Assembly: GCA_025765615.1 (NCBI GenBank)
Contig: JAIVFJ010000014.1
Span: 124,001-188,000, forward strand
Length of the DNA stretch: 64,000 bases
From: Zopfochytrium polystomum
Lineage: Eukaryota; Chytridiomycota; Chytridiomycetes; Chytridiales; Chytridiaceae
Reading direction: 5' to 3'
Made by a program: the position numbers and the translations under genes. This document shows, piece by piece, positions 25,901 through 36,579 of the stretch; the first letter of the stretch is position 1, and the number at the start of each line of letters is the position of its first letter. The notes beneath the pieces were generated by a model. That model was given only the letters and a program-made list of their open reading frames with translations. It made no database searches and was not told the DNA's origin.

Positions 25901-26085
25901 ACGCCTCGCTGCACCGTCTGTGCTTTGGTCGCGGCGGCGCAAGAGTACTCTGCCGCTTCCTTGCCGTCCGCGACGGACTGGCGCCCTCGATGATCATCCG
26001 TGAGGGAGCGCCTCGCTGCCGCAATGGCGGAAGACAAGGCCATATCGCCAACAACAAATTTGCAGGTGAAGCAGCCTTCAATCAT
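22923..26085 (-). CDS. F-box protein with propeller-like C-terminal domain
   Basis: A probable substrate-recognition subunit of an SCF ubiquitin ligase. The F-box (about residues 125-165) reads NDDVWGLIFHWLDVRSLLRA then CRRWYLCTNHRRWL. An intron near 25510-25557 joins it to about 670 residues of beta-rich sequence with scattered blade-like strands and a Ser-rich low-complexity insert (near 23.9 kb), which may form a degenerate WD-like propeller. The frame continues through an intron (about 23484-23508, donor GTAAAT, phase kept) into a very acidic tail ending at 22923 (ESSC). The start is ATG 26085, or ATG 26043 (MALSSAIAAARR). The target is unknown. The 3' end lies 115 bases from the start of the CH-domain gene. 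Confidence 0.65.
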
Positions 26086-26514
26086 CCGACGACGGATGAC
26101 CCGTGCCTGACAGCCAGCGGCCCCAGCCGGTCACGCGCGGTAGTGGCTGCTTTCTGCGCAAGTGCAGATGACCTGAGCCGGGCAGGATGACTGCAGAAGA
26201 ACTGCTTCAGCAGAACACAAGCGGTACGCTGCGAGTCTGTCAGTTGGGGCTGACCCAGAACCACCGTTTTGAAAGAAGAGGCGAAGCTTTAACGTTGAAC
26301 GGCTCCAGTAATACAATGAGGCGATAAGAGAGAGAGAATTGACGGCTCAGGCACCCATTAATCCTCCCATTCCGCCTCTGCGTGAAGTGTCGCGGCTCGC
26401 TTCCGGTCATCCTGCCACTTTGACGAGGTCAGTCACCATCTTTCATTCTTTTGTTCTTTCTTTCTTTCTTTTTTGCGCGCAACCAACCAAGACCTCTCCC
26501 ACAGCAGCAGCAGC
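26086..26514. promoter_or_regulatory. Divergent promoter region of F-box gene and PWP1
   Basis: About 430 bases between head-to-head start codons. A pyrimidine-rich stretch (tcattcttttgttctttctt, near 26443-26472) precedes the PWP1 start, as expected for a highly expressed ribosome-biogenesis gene. No other element is assigned. Confidence 0.4.
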
Positions 26515-28401
26515 ATGATCTCGTCGCTGGCATGGGTGCCCAAGGGCGCCTCCAAAGAAGTCCCCGTGCGGTTCAAGATGACCGACGAGGACTTTGATCG
26601 AATCCAGGCGAACATATCCTCCCGCCTGGCCACGTCCAAGAGCGAACTTGAGGCTGCGCAGATGGAACTTGCCGCGGACGGTGCGAGCCCGGAAGGCAAC
26701 AGCGACGCCGCTGGAGCGCAGATGGTGAAGAACAAGAAGAAGAGGAAGGGCCAGAGCAAGGAGAATGCGGCGGCAGCGGGCGCCACTGATGGCAACAAGG
26801 GCAAGGGCAAAGCGACAGAGCCAAATCCGGAGGACGAGGCCATCATTAAGGAATTCGCGCTCGACAATTACGACGATGAGGACGAGGTAGAGAACGAGGA
26901 TGACGACGAGATGGCGGCGGAAGATATGGACGATTCAGAGCAGGCCAAGATGGCGGCTGCTCTCGCGAGCAATTCAGCGGAAGGTTTGTACTACAGTAAT
27001 AATGTTGAGGCGACAAACTAACCATCTTTGGCAGACGGTGCGCTGTTTGGAACTATCCAAAGCCTAAAATACCACGACAAAGGTGGCGAGGATCCATTCG
27101 TCACGCAGGATGACAAAGTCGAAGAAGATGAGGAGCTCGAAGAGGCCATGATCAGCGTCAACGACAATCTTATTCTCGCTGCCAAAACGGAGGACGACAT
27201 CTCTCACATTGAAGTCTATCTCTACGAGGGAGGCGAAGACAACCTTTTCGTCCACCACGACATTATGCTGCCATCGTTCCCGCTTTGCCTCGAATGGCTC
27301 AATTTCCCCCTCCCCTCATCAACCACCGAATCGTCGTCGCTCGCATCACAGACGGGAAACTTTGTCGCAGTCGGAATGTTTGATCCAGAAATCGAAATCT
27401 GGAACCTCGACGTCCTCGACCCCATGTACCCGGACGCCATCCTTGGCGGCAAAGCGGACGCACCCAAGGTCGCACTCGGGTCCGGAAAGAAGAAGAGCCG
27501 GTTGAGGCAGCCACACCCGCACTACCACGTCGACGCCGTCCTGTGCCTCTCGTGGAACCGCGCGCACCCGTCGCTCCTCGCCTCCGGGTCCGCCGACACG
27601 ACAATCAAGCTCTGGGACCTGAACAGCCCGGACCAGGCGCTGCGCAGCTTCCAGCCGCACCATGCCAAGGTGCAAGGGCTGGCGTGGAACAGCAAGCAGC
27701 CGGAGGTGCTGGCGAGCGGCGCGTACGACAAGCGCGCGTGCGTGTTCGACACGCGCGCCCCGGACGCGGTCATGTCGTTCAAGCTGTCGGCGGACGTCGA
27801 GGTCATCCGGTGGGATCCGTTCCGCCCGGAGCGCCTGCTCGTCTCGACCGAGGACGGCGTCGTGCGCTGCTTCGACGGCACCGCGCCGTCCGCGCCGCTG
27901 TTCACGCTCCACGCTCACGACGGCGCCGTGTCGGCCATGGACATGTCGCCGACCGTCCCGGGCCTGCTGGTGACGGGCTCCGCGGACCGGACGTGCAAGG
28001 TCTGGGCGACCGATGTGCTGGGCGCGACGGGGTCCTCGGGGACGGCGGCGGCGGCGGACGCCGCGTCGGGCGACCGACGGTGCCTTGTGAAGCGGGATCT
28101 GGGGCTCGGAAAGGTGTTTTCGGCGACGTTCGCGCCGGACACGGACGACGCCTGCCGCGTGGCGGTGGCCGGCGACTCGGGCTCCGTCACAGTGTGGCAT
28201 CTGGACGGAAACGACACGGTCAAGCAGTACATCCGCGGGGCGCGGTCGCAGGCCGGGCTGCCTGATATTCGGGGGACGTTTGAAAAGGAGTTTTTGACGA
28301 TGGACACGGTGTCTGAAGACGACGAGGACGACGACGGAGGATTGGGTGTAATGATGGGTGGGGACGGAGACGAGGATGAGGACGAGGCGATGGAAGACTG
28401 A
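26515..28401 (+). CDS. PWP1: Periodic tryptophan protein 1 (WD40, ribosome biogenesis)
   Basis: A nucleolar WD40 protein for 60S subunit maturation. It starts at ATG 26515 with MISSLAWVPKGASKEVP, the conserved PWP1 N-terminus. An acidic/Lys-rich region (DNYDDEDE) follows. A single intron (26982-27034) splits SAE/DGALFG in phase. The propeller shows VDAVLCLSWNRAHPSLLASG, SADTTIKLWDL, KVQGLAWNSKQPEVLASGAY and DGAVSAMDMSPTVPGLLVTG, all PWP1-like. The second exon is strongly GC-rich with C/G third positions from about 27500, unlike its first 300 bases. The C-terminus is acidic. Confidence 0.95.
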
Positions 28402-28468
28402 TGCGGTCGGTGAACCCGCCAGAAAAAAAATAAAAAATAAAAAATAAAGGAATAAAGCCGCAGAACAG

Positions 28469-28670
28469 TTACCGTGAATTTCACATTCCTTGAGATTTTG
28501 GGGCTGAAAAAAAAATGTTTCGGGGGGAGCAAAAAAAAGCTTTCGATTGGGGGGGTGGTCGGTCTCCATTTCGGGGTGGTCCGTCTCCAATAGTGAAAAG
28601 TTTTTTTTGCCCTCCACCAAAACTTTTTTTTGCTGCCTCAAAATCTCAAGGTATCTGAAATTGACAGTAA
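28469..28670. mobile_element. Foldback (inverted-repeat) element, MITE-like
   Basis: The two halves are imperfect reverse complements. The left arm (28469 onward) reads TTACCGTGAATTTCA, then CCTTGAGATTTTGGGGC, A-runs, GGGGGGAGCAAAAAAAA and GGTGGTCGGTCTCC. The right arm read on the minus strand from 28670 gives TTACTGTCAATTTCA, CCTTGAGATTTTGAGGC, AAAAAAAA, GGTGGAGGGCAAAAAAAA and GGAGACGGACCACC. Arms are about 90-100 bp with a short centre. It contains no ORF and lies between the convergent 3' ends of PWP1 and the bHLH gene. A non-autonomous DNA transposon is the simplest reading; no target-site duplication was clear. Confidence 0.65.
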
Positions 28671-28842
28671 GTAATATTTGTGTATTTTCTTTCAAACATG
28701 TCGAAAATAGAAAGGAAAGCGAAAAGCAATCACAACGGGTTTAGGTAGTCCCGAAAGAGAAAGGGTCTGCAGCACAAGTTTTCGGAGGGACCACAGGATC
28801 AACGAGAAGCACTGGTTTTGCCAACATTCTATGACGAGACAA

Positions 28843-30153
28843 TCACGACGCGAGAAGGTTTCCAATGCTCAAGACACTCATCCCGGACCTCGACCGTTCA
28901 TCGAGGACGGCCGCTCCGCCGAAAGGCTCGGGCTTGACGAAGCGTGGCGAGCGACCGCCTTCAGAAGTAGGGTGTGCGTGGTTGCTTTCTGGGTTGCTCA
29001 CAGCGGTGTCGCCGGCACCGCTGTTATCCTCTCCTTCCTCCTCGTCGATGTCTTCGCTTCCGTCGTCGTTCTCGTCGCTCTCATCTTCCGCCGAGGCTTC
29101 CCTGACGGTGATGATGTCACTGTGACGGTCGCGGGCTTCACCCCTGCCGTCCACCCACATGCGATTGACGTCACCCGCGCGGCTGCGCCTTTTTTGGCAC
29201 GGCGGTGGGGTGGCGTTTTCGTTGGCATTGTTGACGGGGAAAAATTTTTCCATGGCCATGCCTGTGCCTGTGCCTGTGCCTGTGGCTCTGCCTGCGACAT
29301 GTCGGGCGGTCGTCGGCTCGGACCCGGGGGCCCCCGCGATTGGTGGATAGGAGGAGACAGAGACGCCGCTGCTGCAAGCGGCGGCCGAGTTTTCCATGGA
29401 AGCTGGCCCTGGCGCTGACGTGGAGGTGCCATTGCTTTGAGCAAGAAGTGGACGAGAGGGAGAAGGAAGAAGAACGCTGCGCGGGTGTTGAGGGCTGCCG
29501 GGCAAGGCTGTGGCGTTCGAGTCGGCGCCACAAGGGGGGGTCCGCTGTTGACACTGCTGCTCCTGCTGCTGCTGGTTATTACTCTTACGGCCGGCTGCTC
29601 CTTGCCGTGTGCGTGCTTCCGCCAGCCGCGTCTCCAGCTCGAGCACGTGGTCGATGGTGTCCTCCAAAACGTCCAGCTTGTGCATCTGGCCACGGCCGGC
29701 GCAGGCCGGGACGAGCCGCTGGAGCTCGGCGAGGAGGAGATTGAGCTTGTCGCGGCGGCGTTTTTCAATGGCCGAGTGCGCCTTCTTGCGGTGGAGCTCG
29801 CGCTCCAGGTGGGACTTTCGCCCATCCGACGACGACGACGGCGGGGACGTGGCCGATTCGATTTCTTGTTTTGTTGGGGCGGCCGCGGGAAGAGGGAGGT
29901 ATCGTGGCGGTGGCGGGGTTGACGAGATGAAGGACCGAGCGATAGGCGCGTGAGGGGACGGTATGAGCGTGACCTGGGCAAGGTGGTGTGGGGCGGGCAC
30001 GACGACAAAGAACTGCGGTGCCGCGTGCGTAGCGGGGGCGGCGAGTAGCGGGGCTGGCTGGTAGTGGCGGGAGGCTATTGGCTGCAGCACGGGTGGGCTG
30101 TGGGTCATTGTCGTTGGCGGTGGAGGTAGTGGGTGGCAAACAGCGGGAGCCAT
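28843..30153 (-). CDS. bHLH transcription factor
   Basis: A DNA-binding regulator. The bHLH domain lies near 29640-29800: basic region RKKAHSAIEKRRRDKLN with the His-Glu-Arg triad that contacts CACGTG-type E-boxes, helix 1 LLLAELQRLVPAC, a short loop, and helix 2 LDVLEDTIDHVLELETRL. It lacks the Tyr of SREBP-type factors and shows no clear leucine zipper beyond one extra heptad. The rest is disordered: Pro-rich N-terminus, Gln/Ser/Pro-rich middle and an acidic stretch (DEEEGED). The only ATG in frame is at 30153; upstream the frame stays open through Ala/Ser repeats without another ATG. Target genes are unknown. Confidence 0.75.
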   Translation of the reverse strand: MAPAVCHPLPPPPTTMTHSPPVLQPIASRHYQPAPLLAAPATHAAPQFFVVVPAPHHLAQVTLIPSPHAPIARSFISSTPPPPRYLPLPAAAPTKQEIESATSPPSSSSDGRKSHLERELHRKKAHSAIEKRRRDKLNLLLAELQRLVPACAGRGQMHKLDVLEDTIDHVLELETRLAEARTRQGAAGRKSNNQQQQEQQCQQRTPPCGADSNATALPGSPQHPRSVLLPSPSRPLLAQSNGTSTSAPGPASMENSAAACSSGVSVSSYPPIAGAPGSEPTTARHVAGRATGTGTGTGMAMEKFFPVNNANENATPPPCQKRRSRAGDVNRMWVDGRGEARDRHSDIITVREASAEDESDENDDGSEDIDEEEGEDNSGAGDTAVSNPESNHAHPTSEGGRSPRFVKPEPFGGAAVLDERSRSGMSVLSIGNLLAS

Positions 30154-30629
30154 CCAACAGGCAACAGCGTCCGACAGTATCCGAGGTGCTGCTGCTGCTG
30201 CTGTTGTTGTCGTTGTTGTTGTTGGAGGTGGTGCTGGTGCTGGTGCTGGTGGTGGTGGTGGTGGTGGTGGTTGGGGGGAAGGAGGTGTTGCGAAGGGAGA
30301 ATTTGTTGTTGTTGTTGTTGTTGTTGCTGTTGTTGTGGATTCTATGGAGGGGCGGAGCGTCGTCTTCTTGTCGTGGCGGCGGCGGCGGCGGCGAGAGCGT
30401 GCGCTGTAGCTAACAAATGACGATTATTTTTACTCTGTTTGTCGTGTGTGTGTGTGTGTGTGTGTGAGTGTGTGTGTGTGTTTGTTATTGTGTGAAAGCA
30501 GATAAGCAGGCGAGGTGGGAAAAAGGAAATGAATTGTGCCGATTGTGGGATGGGATGGAGAAAAAAGAGAATGAGACTTCTCGGCATTTTCGGCAGATCT
30601 CCCTCTCCTTCTGTCTCGCTCCCTCTCCT

Positions 30630-30728
<99 letters not shown>

Positions 30729-31453
30729 CTGTCCTTCCCCCTCCTCCATGAATGCGTCAAAAGAATTTCCTTCCCCTCCATCAATGCGTCAATGCGGGAA
30801 AAGGTTTGGCCGCCCCCCCCCCCCCCCCCCCCACGATCGGACATTGCCGCTGCCACAAAACTTACGTGCACGCGTCACCCGGTCACACCACACCAATCGT
30901 CATTCCCAAGCCAGGCTCGAGTAAGCTTTCGGCCCCACCTCGTTTTTTCCCGGTTCTGCACAGTCTGAGGCAGCATTAATAAACGAAACCTCAAGTCACC
31001 AGGCGGAAGTCGACTAAAAAGTCTCACTGATCATACGTATGGTCGGTCCCAGCTTTACGATCCCCTTACCTGTTCTTCAAAGTGAACAAATTTAATTTCT
31101 TAGCGCTAAGCGCTTATTGGAGGTTATGGCGAAGATAACGCTGAGCGACATTCCAGGAGTAATCAAGCCTCAATATTTATTTATTGTTGTGTTCCAACGC
31201 AAATCCTTCGTGATATTAATGATATTACTATCAGAAGACGAGTGCCTATTTGCGTTCAACGATTGACAGTACAAGTACATTACTGTGAGACGGGTCTGCG
31301 AGGGATCGGCCGCGCTTTGCTGCACTTTGATAGCTGGTATCGAATGAAGCATTGGCGGAGGTCATTTTGGTTTTAAGTACCTTTTGTTTCGAAAGGAAAT
31401 GGAGGGAAGCTTGCATAGAATTCTCAGCTGTATTTAATCATACGAAAATCTTG
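30154..31453. repeat. Microsatellite-rich 5' flank of the bHLH gene
   Basis: About 1.3 kb without a supported gene. On the bHLH sense strand it holds CAG/CAA and CAC/CAT-type triplets (30185-30335, unrelated to the bHLH reading frame), a GT/CA tract (30445-30480), a CT/GA tract of roughly 90 bases (30634-30726) and a run of 20 C (30813-30832). The right part (30.95-31.45 kb) is A/T-richer and looks like the 3' flank of the next gene. The simple repeats may belong to the bHLH 5' leader and promoter. Confidence 0.75.
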
Positions 31454-32780
31454 TTACACATCTGGGGCCGAGTACTCGACGAGGGCACAGACGTCGGAGC
31501 CGAGAGAGAAAACGCGGCCCTGGTCCAAAAACTGCAAGTCACCGCGGATGTCCGGCGGCAGCCAGCAGCAAACTCCGCTCGGTGGGAAAGTGATCCACTG
31601 CGTGTTTTTCACCCAGTGCCCAGAAAACTGGTGAGGCGACAGCCCGATCGGCAGCAAGTGCTGGCCAGAAGCGTTCTTCACCGTGGGCAGCAGCAAGCCA
31701 GCTGCGGCGCCGTTTTCCGCGAGGCGCCTCTCGAAGTGCGACAGCTCGACCGCTGTCCCCACATCCCACAGCTTGGCGATGCCGTCTGACCCGCGGGACA
31801 GCACCAGGTCGCCCTTGTTGCTGAACACGACAGCGTCCACCGATCCCGCGTAGGCCCCTATTCGGTGCAGCAACTCCCCGGACGCGGCGTCCCACACTAT
31901 GACGGCGCCATCGTCGCCCGCCGACGCCACCAGCTTCCCATCGGGGCTGAACGCGACCGAGTTGACGGTCTTTGCGTGCCCCGGCAGCACCCGGTGGGCG
32001 GCGGTATCGTCGTCGTCGTCGTCGCCGTCATCGCCGGCAGCAGCAACGGTGCCAACGTCCCAGATCCACACACATTTGTCGCCGCCGCCGAACGCGATCC
32101 GTGCGCCGTCCGGGCTGGCCGCGACGGCGTACACTCTTGACGGGAGCTCGTCGAGCTGCCGCAGCTGCTCGCCTGACGCCGCGTTCCACACGCGCACGGT
32201 GCGGTCGTCGCCGGCCGACACTACGACGACAGTCTCCGCGGGTGCGGAGACAAACGCCACAGCGTTGACGCAGTCCGTGTGCCCCTCCAGCTTCGCGACC
32301 GTCGCCCCTGTCGCCGCGTCCCACACACGCACCGTTGCGTCGAACCCACCGGACACCACCAGCCGCCCGTCCGCGCTGAACGCCACCGCCCTGACAAACT
32401 CCGTGTGCTCCTCCAGCTTGCTGACCTCGGCGCCCGTCGCTGCGTCCCACACTCGCACCGTTGTGTCGTCGCTACCGGTCGCGATGAGAGATCTGCCGCC
32501 GTAGGTGAGGTTGGTGTCGGTGGCGCCGTTGATGAGTTTGCCAAACGCGACTGTGGTGACGGCGCCCGAGTGGCCGGCGGCGATTTGCGTGTCCTCCTCG
32601 TGCTCACCGAGGGTGGCGGTCCAGATGCGAATAGTTCTGTCGTAGCTAGCGGAAGCGACGCGGCGGCCACTCGGGCTGAAGGCGGCGGCAAACACAATCT
32701 CCGAGTGGCCGTCCAGCTCGCTGAGCGCGTGGCCCGTCTCGGCGTCCCAGATTCTCACAGTCTTGTCGCCGCTCGCAGAA

Positions 32781-32812
<32 letters not shown>

Positions 32813-35800
32813 TGAGAACACCGACGCTGCGTGGCCCACTAGTTTCAGCTGTTCTTCGCCGGTGGAGGCAACCCAAATTCGGACGGTCCGATCGAGGCTG
32901 GCTGATACAACGCGTTGGCCGTCGGGACTGAACGCTACGGACATGACAGTGGACGAGTGCGTCTCCAGCCTTTGGAGCTCGCTCGCCGTGGACGACGACC
33001 ATATCCTCACCGTGTGGTCCTCCCCTCCGGACGCGACCAGACCACCGTCAGGGCTGAAAGCCACTGCGTAGACCAGGTCTTTGTGTCCGACCAGTTTGTG
33101 GACCTCCTGGCCAGACGCCAAGTTCCAAATCCTCACGGTCATGTCGTAACTTCCAGAGACAACTGAGGTCCCATCCCCACACACAGCCACAGATGTCACC
33201 TTATCATCATGACCAAGAAGCTCGCGGAGTTCCTGACCCGTGATTGCATTCCAAATCCTGATTGAAAAGTCATCGCCGCCAGACACAACGTACTGCCCAT
33301 CACAGGTAAAGGTCACCGAAGAGACAGATCCAATGTGTCCTTTCAAGCTTAACAGCTCTTGTCCTGTGGAGGAGCTCCAGATCTTGACAGACTTATCACT
33401 GCTGGCCGATGCGACAAAATTGCCATCAGAGCTGAATGCCACCGATCTGACCGCAGAAGAGTGTCCCTCCAGCACATTCATACAAGCAGGCCACCTCTCC
33501 AGTTGTCCCTTTGCAAGGACGGGGGCGGTCACGTCCTCGGGGAGATTTCCAACAAACAGCTTGTAGAAAGCCGACTCAGATGGAGCGAAGGGAACGCCGG
33601 TGAAGTAAGTCTGGAGTCCAGAATACTGAAGCGGGATGAGAAACTTCTGAATGATTCTCTTCACATCTTGAAACAAAGTTGGAAGGATCCCGGAAATGTT
33701 CCGATGCCTAGGTGCAGCTAGAGACTCAAGTGAGTCCATGGCCGGAATAACAAGCTGCAGACACTTGAGCAGACTGCAAGCTTCGAGGTAGTGGTGCGCA
33801 TTTCGTGTTAAAAATGACTCCAATTGGACGTAGAGCTCCGTGTCGATAGTCTTTCTCACCGGAAACATAGTCTTCTCCACAACGTTGTCTTCCAGCATCT
33901 GGACACACGACGAGTCTGAGCAATGCTCCCAGAAGTGCCTCACAGCATACATAGCAAACATGCTCAGGTATAGAGCTTTGCACTCTCAAGTCCAAGTCAA
34001 GAACATCAAGATACGAAGCTGAGAAGTCAAGTTCACACATATTGAACCTCAGATTGATGTCAAGGGCAGCAATGCAGAGACTGGCAATTTCAGCGTGTTT
34101 GGAGGAAGAGTGTATCAGAAACTCAGGGGTGTTGCAGCGGCCTGGATCAACTAGGTAGTCCTTGACAGATTTGTGAAAGATCCTGATCTTCTTGGTGAAG
34201 TCGTCAAGCACCAGAATAGGCTCCAAAATTCGTATGGCGCCGCGAACTTCTTCCTCATTTTCCTCCACGAGAAGCAACGATATCCCAGCTGCTGAAAGGG
34301 GCTCTTTAGCCAATACAATAATGGACAAAACTTGACGCAAAACATTTTGGTTTCTTGAGGGGTCAAAAAAATTGGCGAATATCCGATGGTACATTGCATC
34401 GATGCTTCCATCCAACCTGTCCCCCTCAGGGAGGTCATTGATCTGGTCCATCGTAATTGTTTCATTATCAGAATTGCTCAAATACATGCAGGCTGCAACC
34501 AGCCAAACAAAGACACCAGCAGACTTTTCAACGAGCACTTGAGCACCGTCTGTCGCAGCCAACGAATCAGCACCGTGAGTCTCCAAAAAGTGCTGTGTAT
34601 AAATGATCTGATCTTGAAAGTTCTCCTCAGCAGTTGGCTCGATCGACTCAGTGGGAAGTTCGCTGAAAGCGTTCAGAATGTCCTCCTCAGGTCGCCCGGT
34701 AATCAAAATCTTGACATTCGTTGGTAGAAGCCTGTCCAGCTCCTGAAAAATATGAAGTATCTCTCCTCTTTTGTTGATGATCCCACACTCGTCAAGTGCA
34801 TCTACAACAAGTACTACAGGCTTCATTAACTTTCTCATGTCAGACATCTTGGCCAATGGCACCACAAGCAATGCATTCATCATTTCTGATGGAGATCTGA
34901 GCAAAACGTCCGGATTTTCTTGCATAACTTGAAGGAGAATCCGTCCATAGTGAATACTGAACTTTGCGAGGCCATGAGCCAGAGTCGAGATGAGATTGCG
35001 CGCACTGCTGCACCGTTCATCATCATGCTTACAAAAGAACTGTCCACCCAAAAGATGAAGAGCTTGGAGCTCCCTGCTGACCACCGCAGCCATGACTGAT
35101 TTGCCCACGCCAGCAACACCTTTCAGCCACATAACCCTGTTTGCACTCGTCTGGGAGAAATCCGCAGGAGACAGAAACTGAAGCACTCTTGTAAGCAGCC
35201 ATTTTCTTGTAGTTGGAAGATAGCTGCTGAGGAGTGCTTCTCGCTGTTTTTCCATCTGCGTAGAAAGAGGAGAGAGCCAAGACTCCAATGCAGCCAAATC
35301 AGACCTTGATAGGGAAATCTCCCTACTTGGATTGACTGTTTGACGCTCTGCCTTGCGATTATGCCTCAGCTCTCTGGCCTCCGTGACAATCCTGAGGCTT
35401 GGAGGTAAGAGATTTGGTGAGTTTTTTTTGTAAAAGGCACTTACTTGATCACATCACTGTCTGGATGGACTTTTGGGCCGTTCAGCTCAAAAATTTTCCT
35501 AACAGTTTCAGAGACACTCTGCCGGCCAGGGCTCAAAGGGTGGCAATGAGGCTTATTTGGATATTGCCGGTAGTCATACGAGCTGAATTCCATAATCAAA
35601 GAGCGCCTTTTCCCATCATTTAGAGTCGCTTCGACGTGACTGGAAAGGAGAACTGGTAAAATGTCGTGGCCAAAGTCTTCTTGCATTTGAAGAGCCAGCT
35701 CCCACTGAGAAAAGATTAGAAATATTGGCAGTGGCCCAATGGCAAGGTACCTCGAGCAAGACATTGTCAGCTATCCTGTCTGCTTTACGCATATTTTCAA

Positions 35801-36579
35801 CACACCAATCTGAACACAGTAAAATTATGACACTTGAATGGAACAACCCAGACATGAAGTTGATGCCCCACTTCTCTCCACTTGTGAGGCAAATCGAGTC
35901 CAAGAAGGCGTGCTGGCCATTGAAAACGTCTTCATCTGGGAGCATTCCTCTTCGGTATTCCTCCATGACAGAAACCTTGATTTGATAATAGAGCTCCCTG
36001 GCAACTGCTGCTTCTGAAGCATGGCGGTAACTGTAAAGCAGTTTAAAGGATGTCTTTTGGGGAACGAGCATACCTAATAAAGAAGGGATGCTTCTGTACA
36101 TTTGTCTTACATTGCCAATCTGAGGGAATCAGCTCAATCCAAGAATCTGCACTTAAGTTCACATTTCAATCAGCACAGCACAAAAGACTGGCCGTGTGTA
36201 AGACATGCCTTTCAGCTTCGGGACTGTCTCGTCGTGGGTATCTTCTTCTTGGTTTCGCTCGGCTGATGGGTGTGTACTTTCGGCGGTGACAGCTTGAATG
36301 GGTGGAGCTGACGCAATGGCCTGAAAGGCTTGTTAGAACTGCCTTCAAAAATTTGCAGCTTACCATCCACTTGTAATTTTGAGAAAATGTTTCTTCTAGG
36401 TCCTCGTCGGGGCTCAGAATATATGTTTCGCCATCTGCTGGGTCGATATAGTTGAGCTCTACCGCGGCAACGCTCAGGCTACTTGCAACTTGCTGAACGA
36501 CTTCGAGGTAGCCCGCCGAGGGGGTAACTTTGATCTTTTTGGACTTGTCCCGGAACTTGAATGCGACCAGCTTCGACAT
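31454..36579 (-). CDS. NLR-like PB1-TIR-NACHT-WD40 protein (frame broken once)
   Basis: Start ATG 36579 opens a PB1 domain (VAFKFRDKSKKIKV; acidic OPCA motif DPADGETYILSPDEDLEE). After a linker and introns, a TIR domain follows: FKLLYSYRHA, HAFLDSICLTSGEKW, SSVIILLCSDWC, then DNVLLE spliced (intron about 35707-35752) to WELALQMQ and DILPVLL; a Glu in LLEWEL is the likely NAD-hydrolase residue. An intron at about 35399-35446 joins to NACHT: Walker A GVAGVGKS, Walker B VVLVVDALDEC. Then come 13 WD40 repeats (LEGHSSAVRSVAFSSDGNFV to the last near 31.75 kb) and a C-terminal cap. Such proteins oligomerise on a ligand sensed by the repeats; here an innate-immunity or allorecognition role is inferred. 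The frame shifts between NACHT and WD40 at 33946-33953. The PB1-to-TIR join is the least certain link. Confidence 0.7.

Noticed and set aside
27346..28695. Very long minus-strand ORFs across PWP1
   Set aside because: Antisense shadows of a GC-rich, codon-biased gene; the sense frame is clearly PWP1.
30154..30340. Polyglutamine/polyhistidine N-terminus for the bHLH protein
   Set aside because: The Gln/His reading is in a different frame from the ATG at 30153 and has no ATG of its own.
30342..30968. ORFs on both strands made of Ser-Leu or Arg-Glu repeats
   Set aside because: Pure microsatellite translations.
31539..32815. Plus-strand ORFs across the WD40 region
   Set aside because: Shadows of the GC-rich WD40 repeats on the minus strand.
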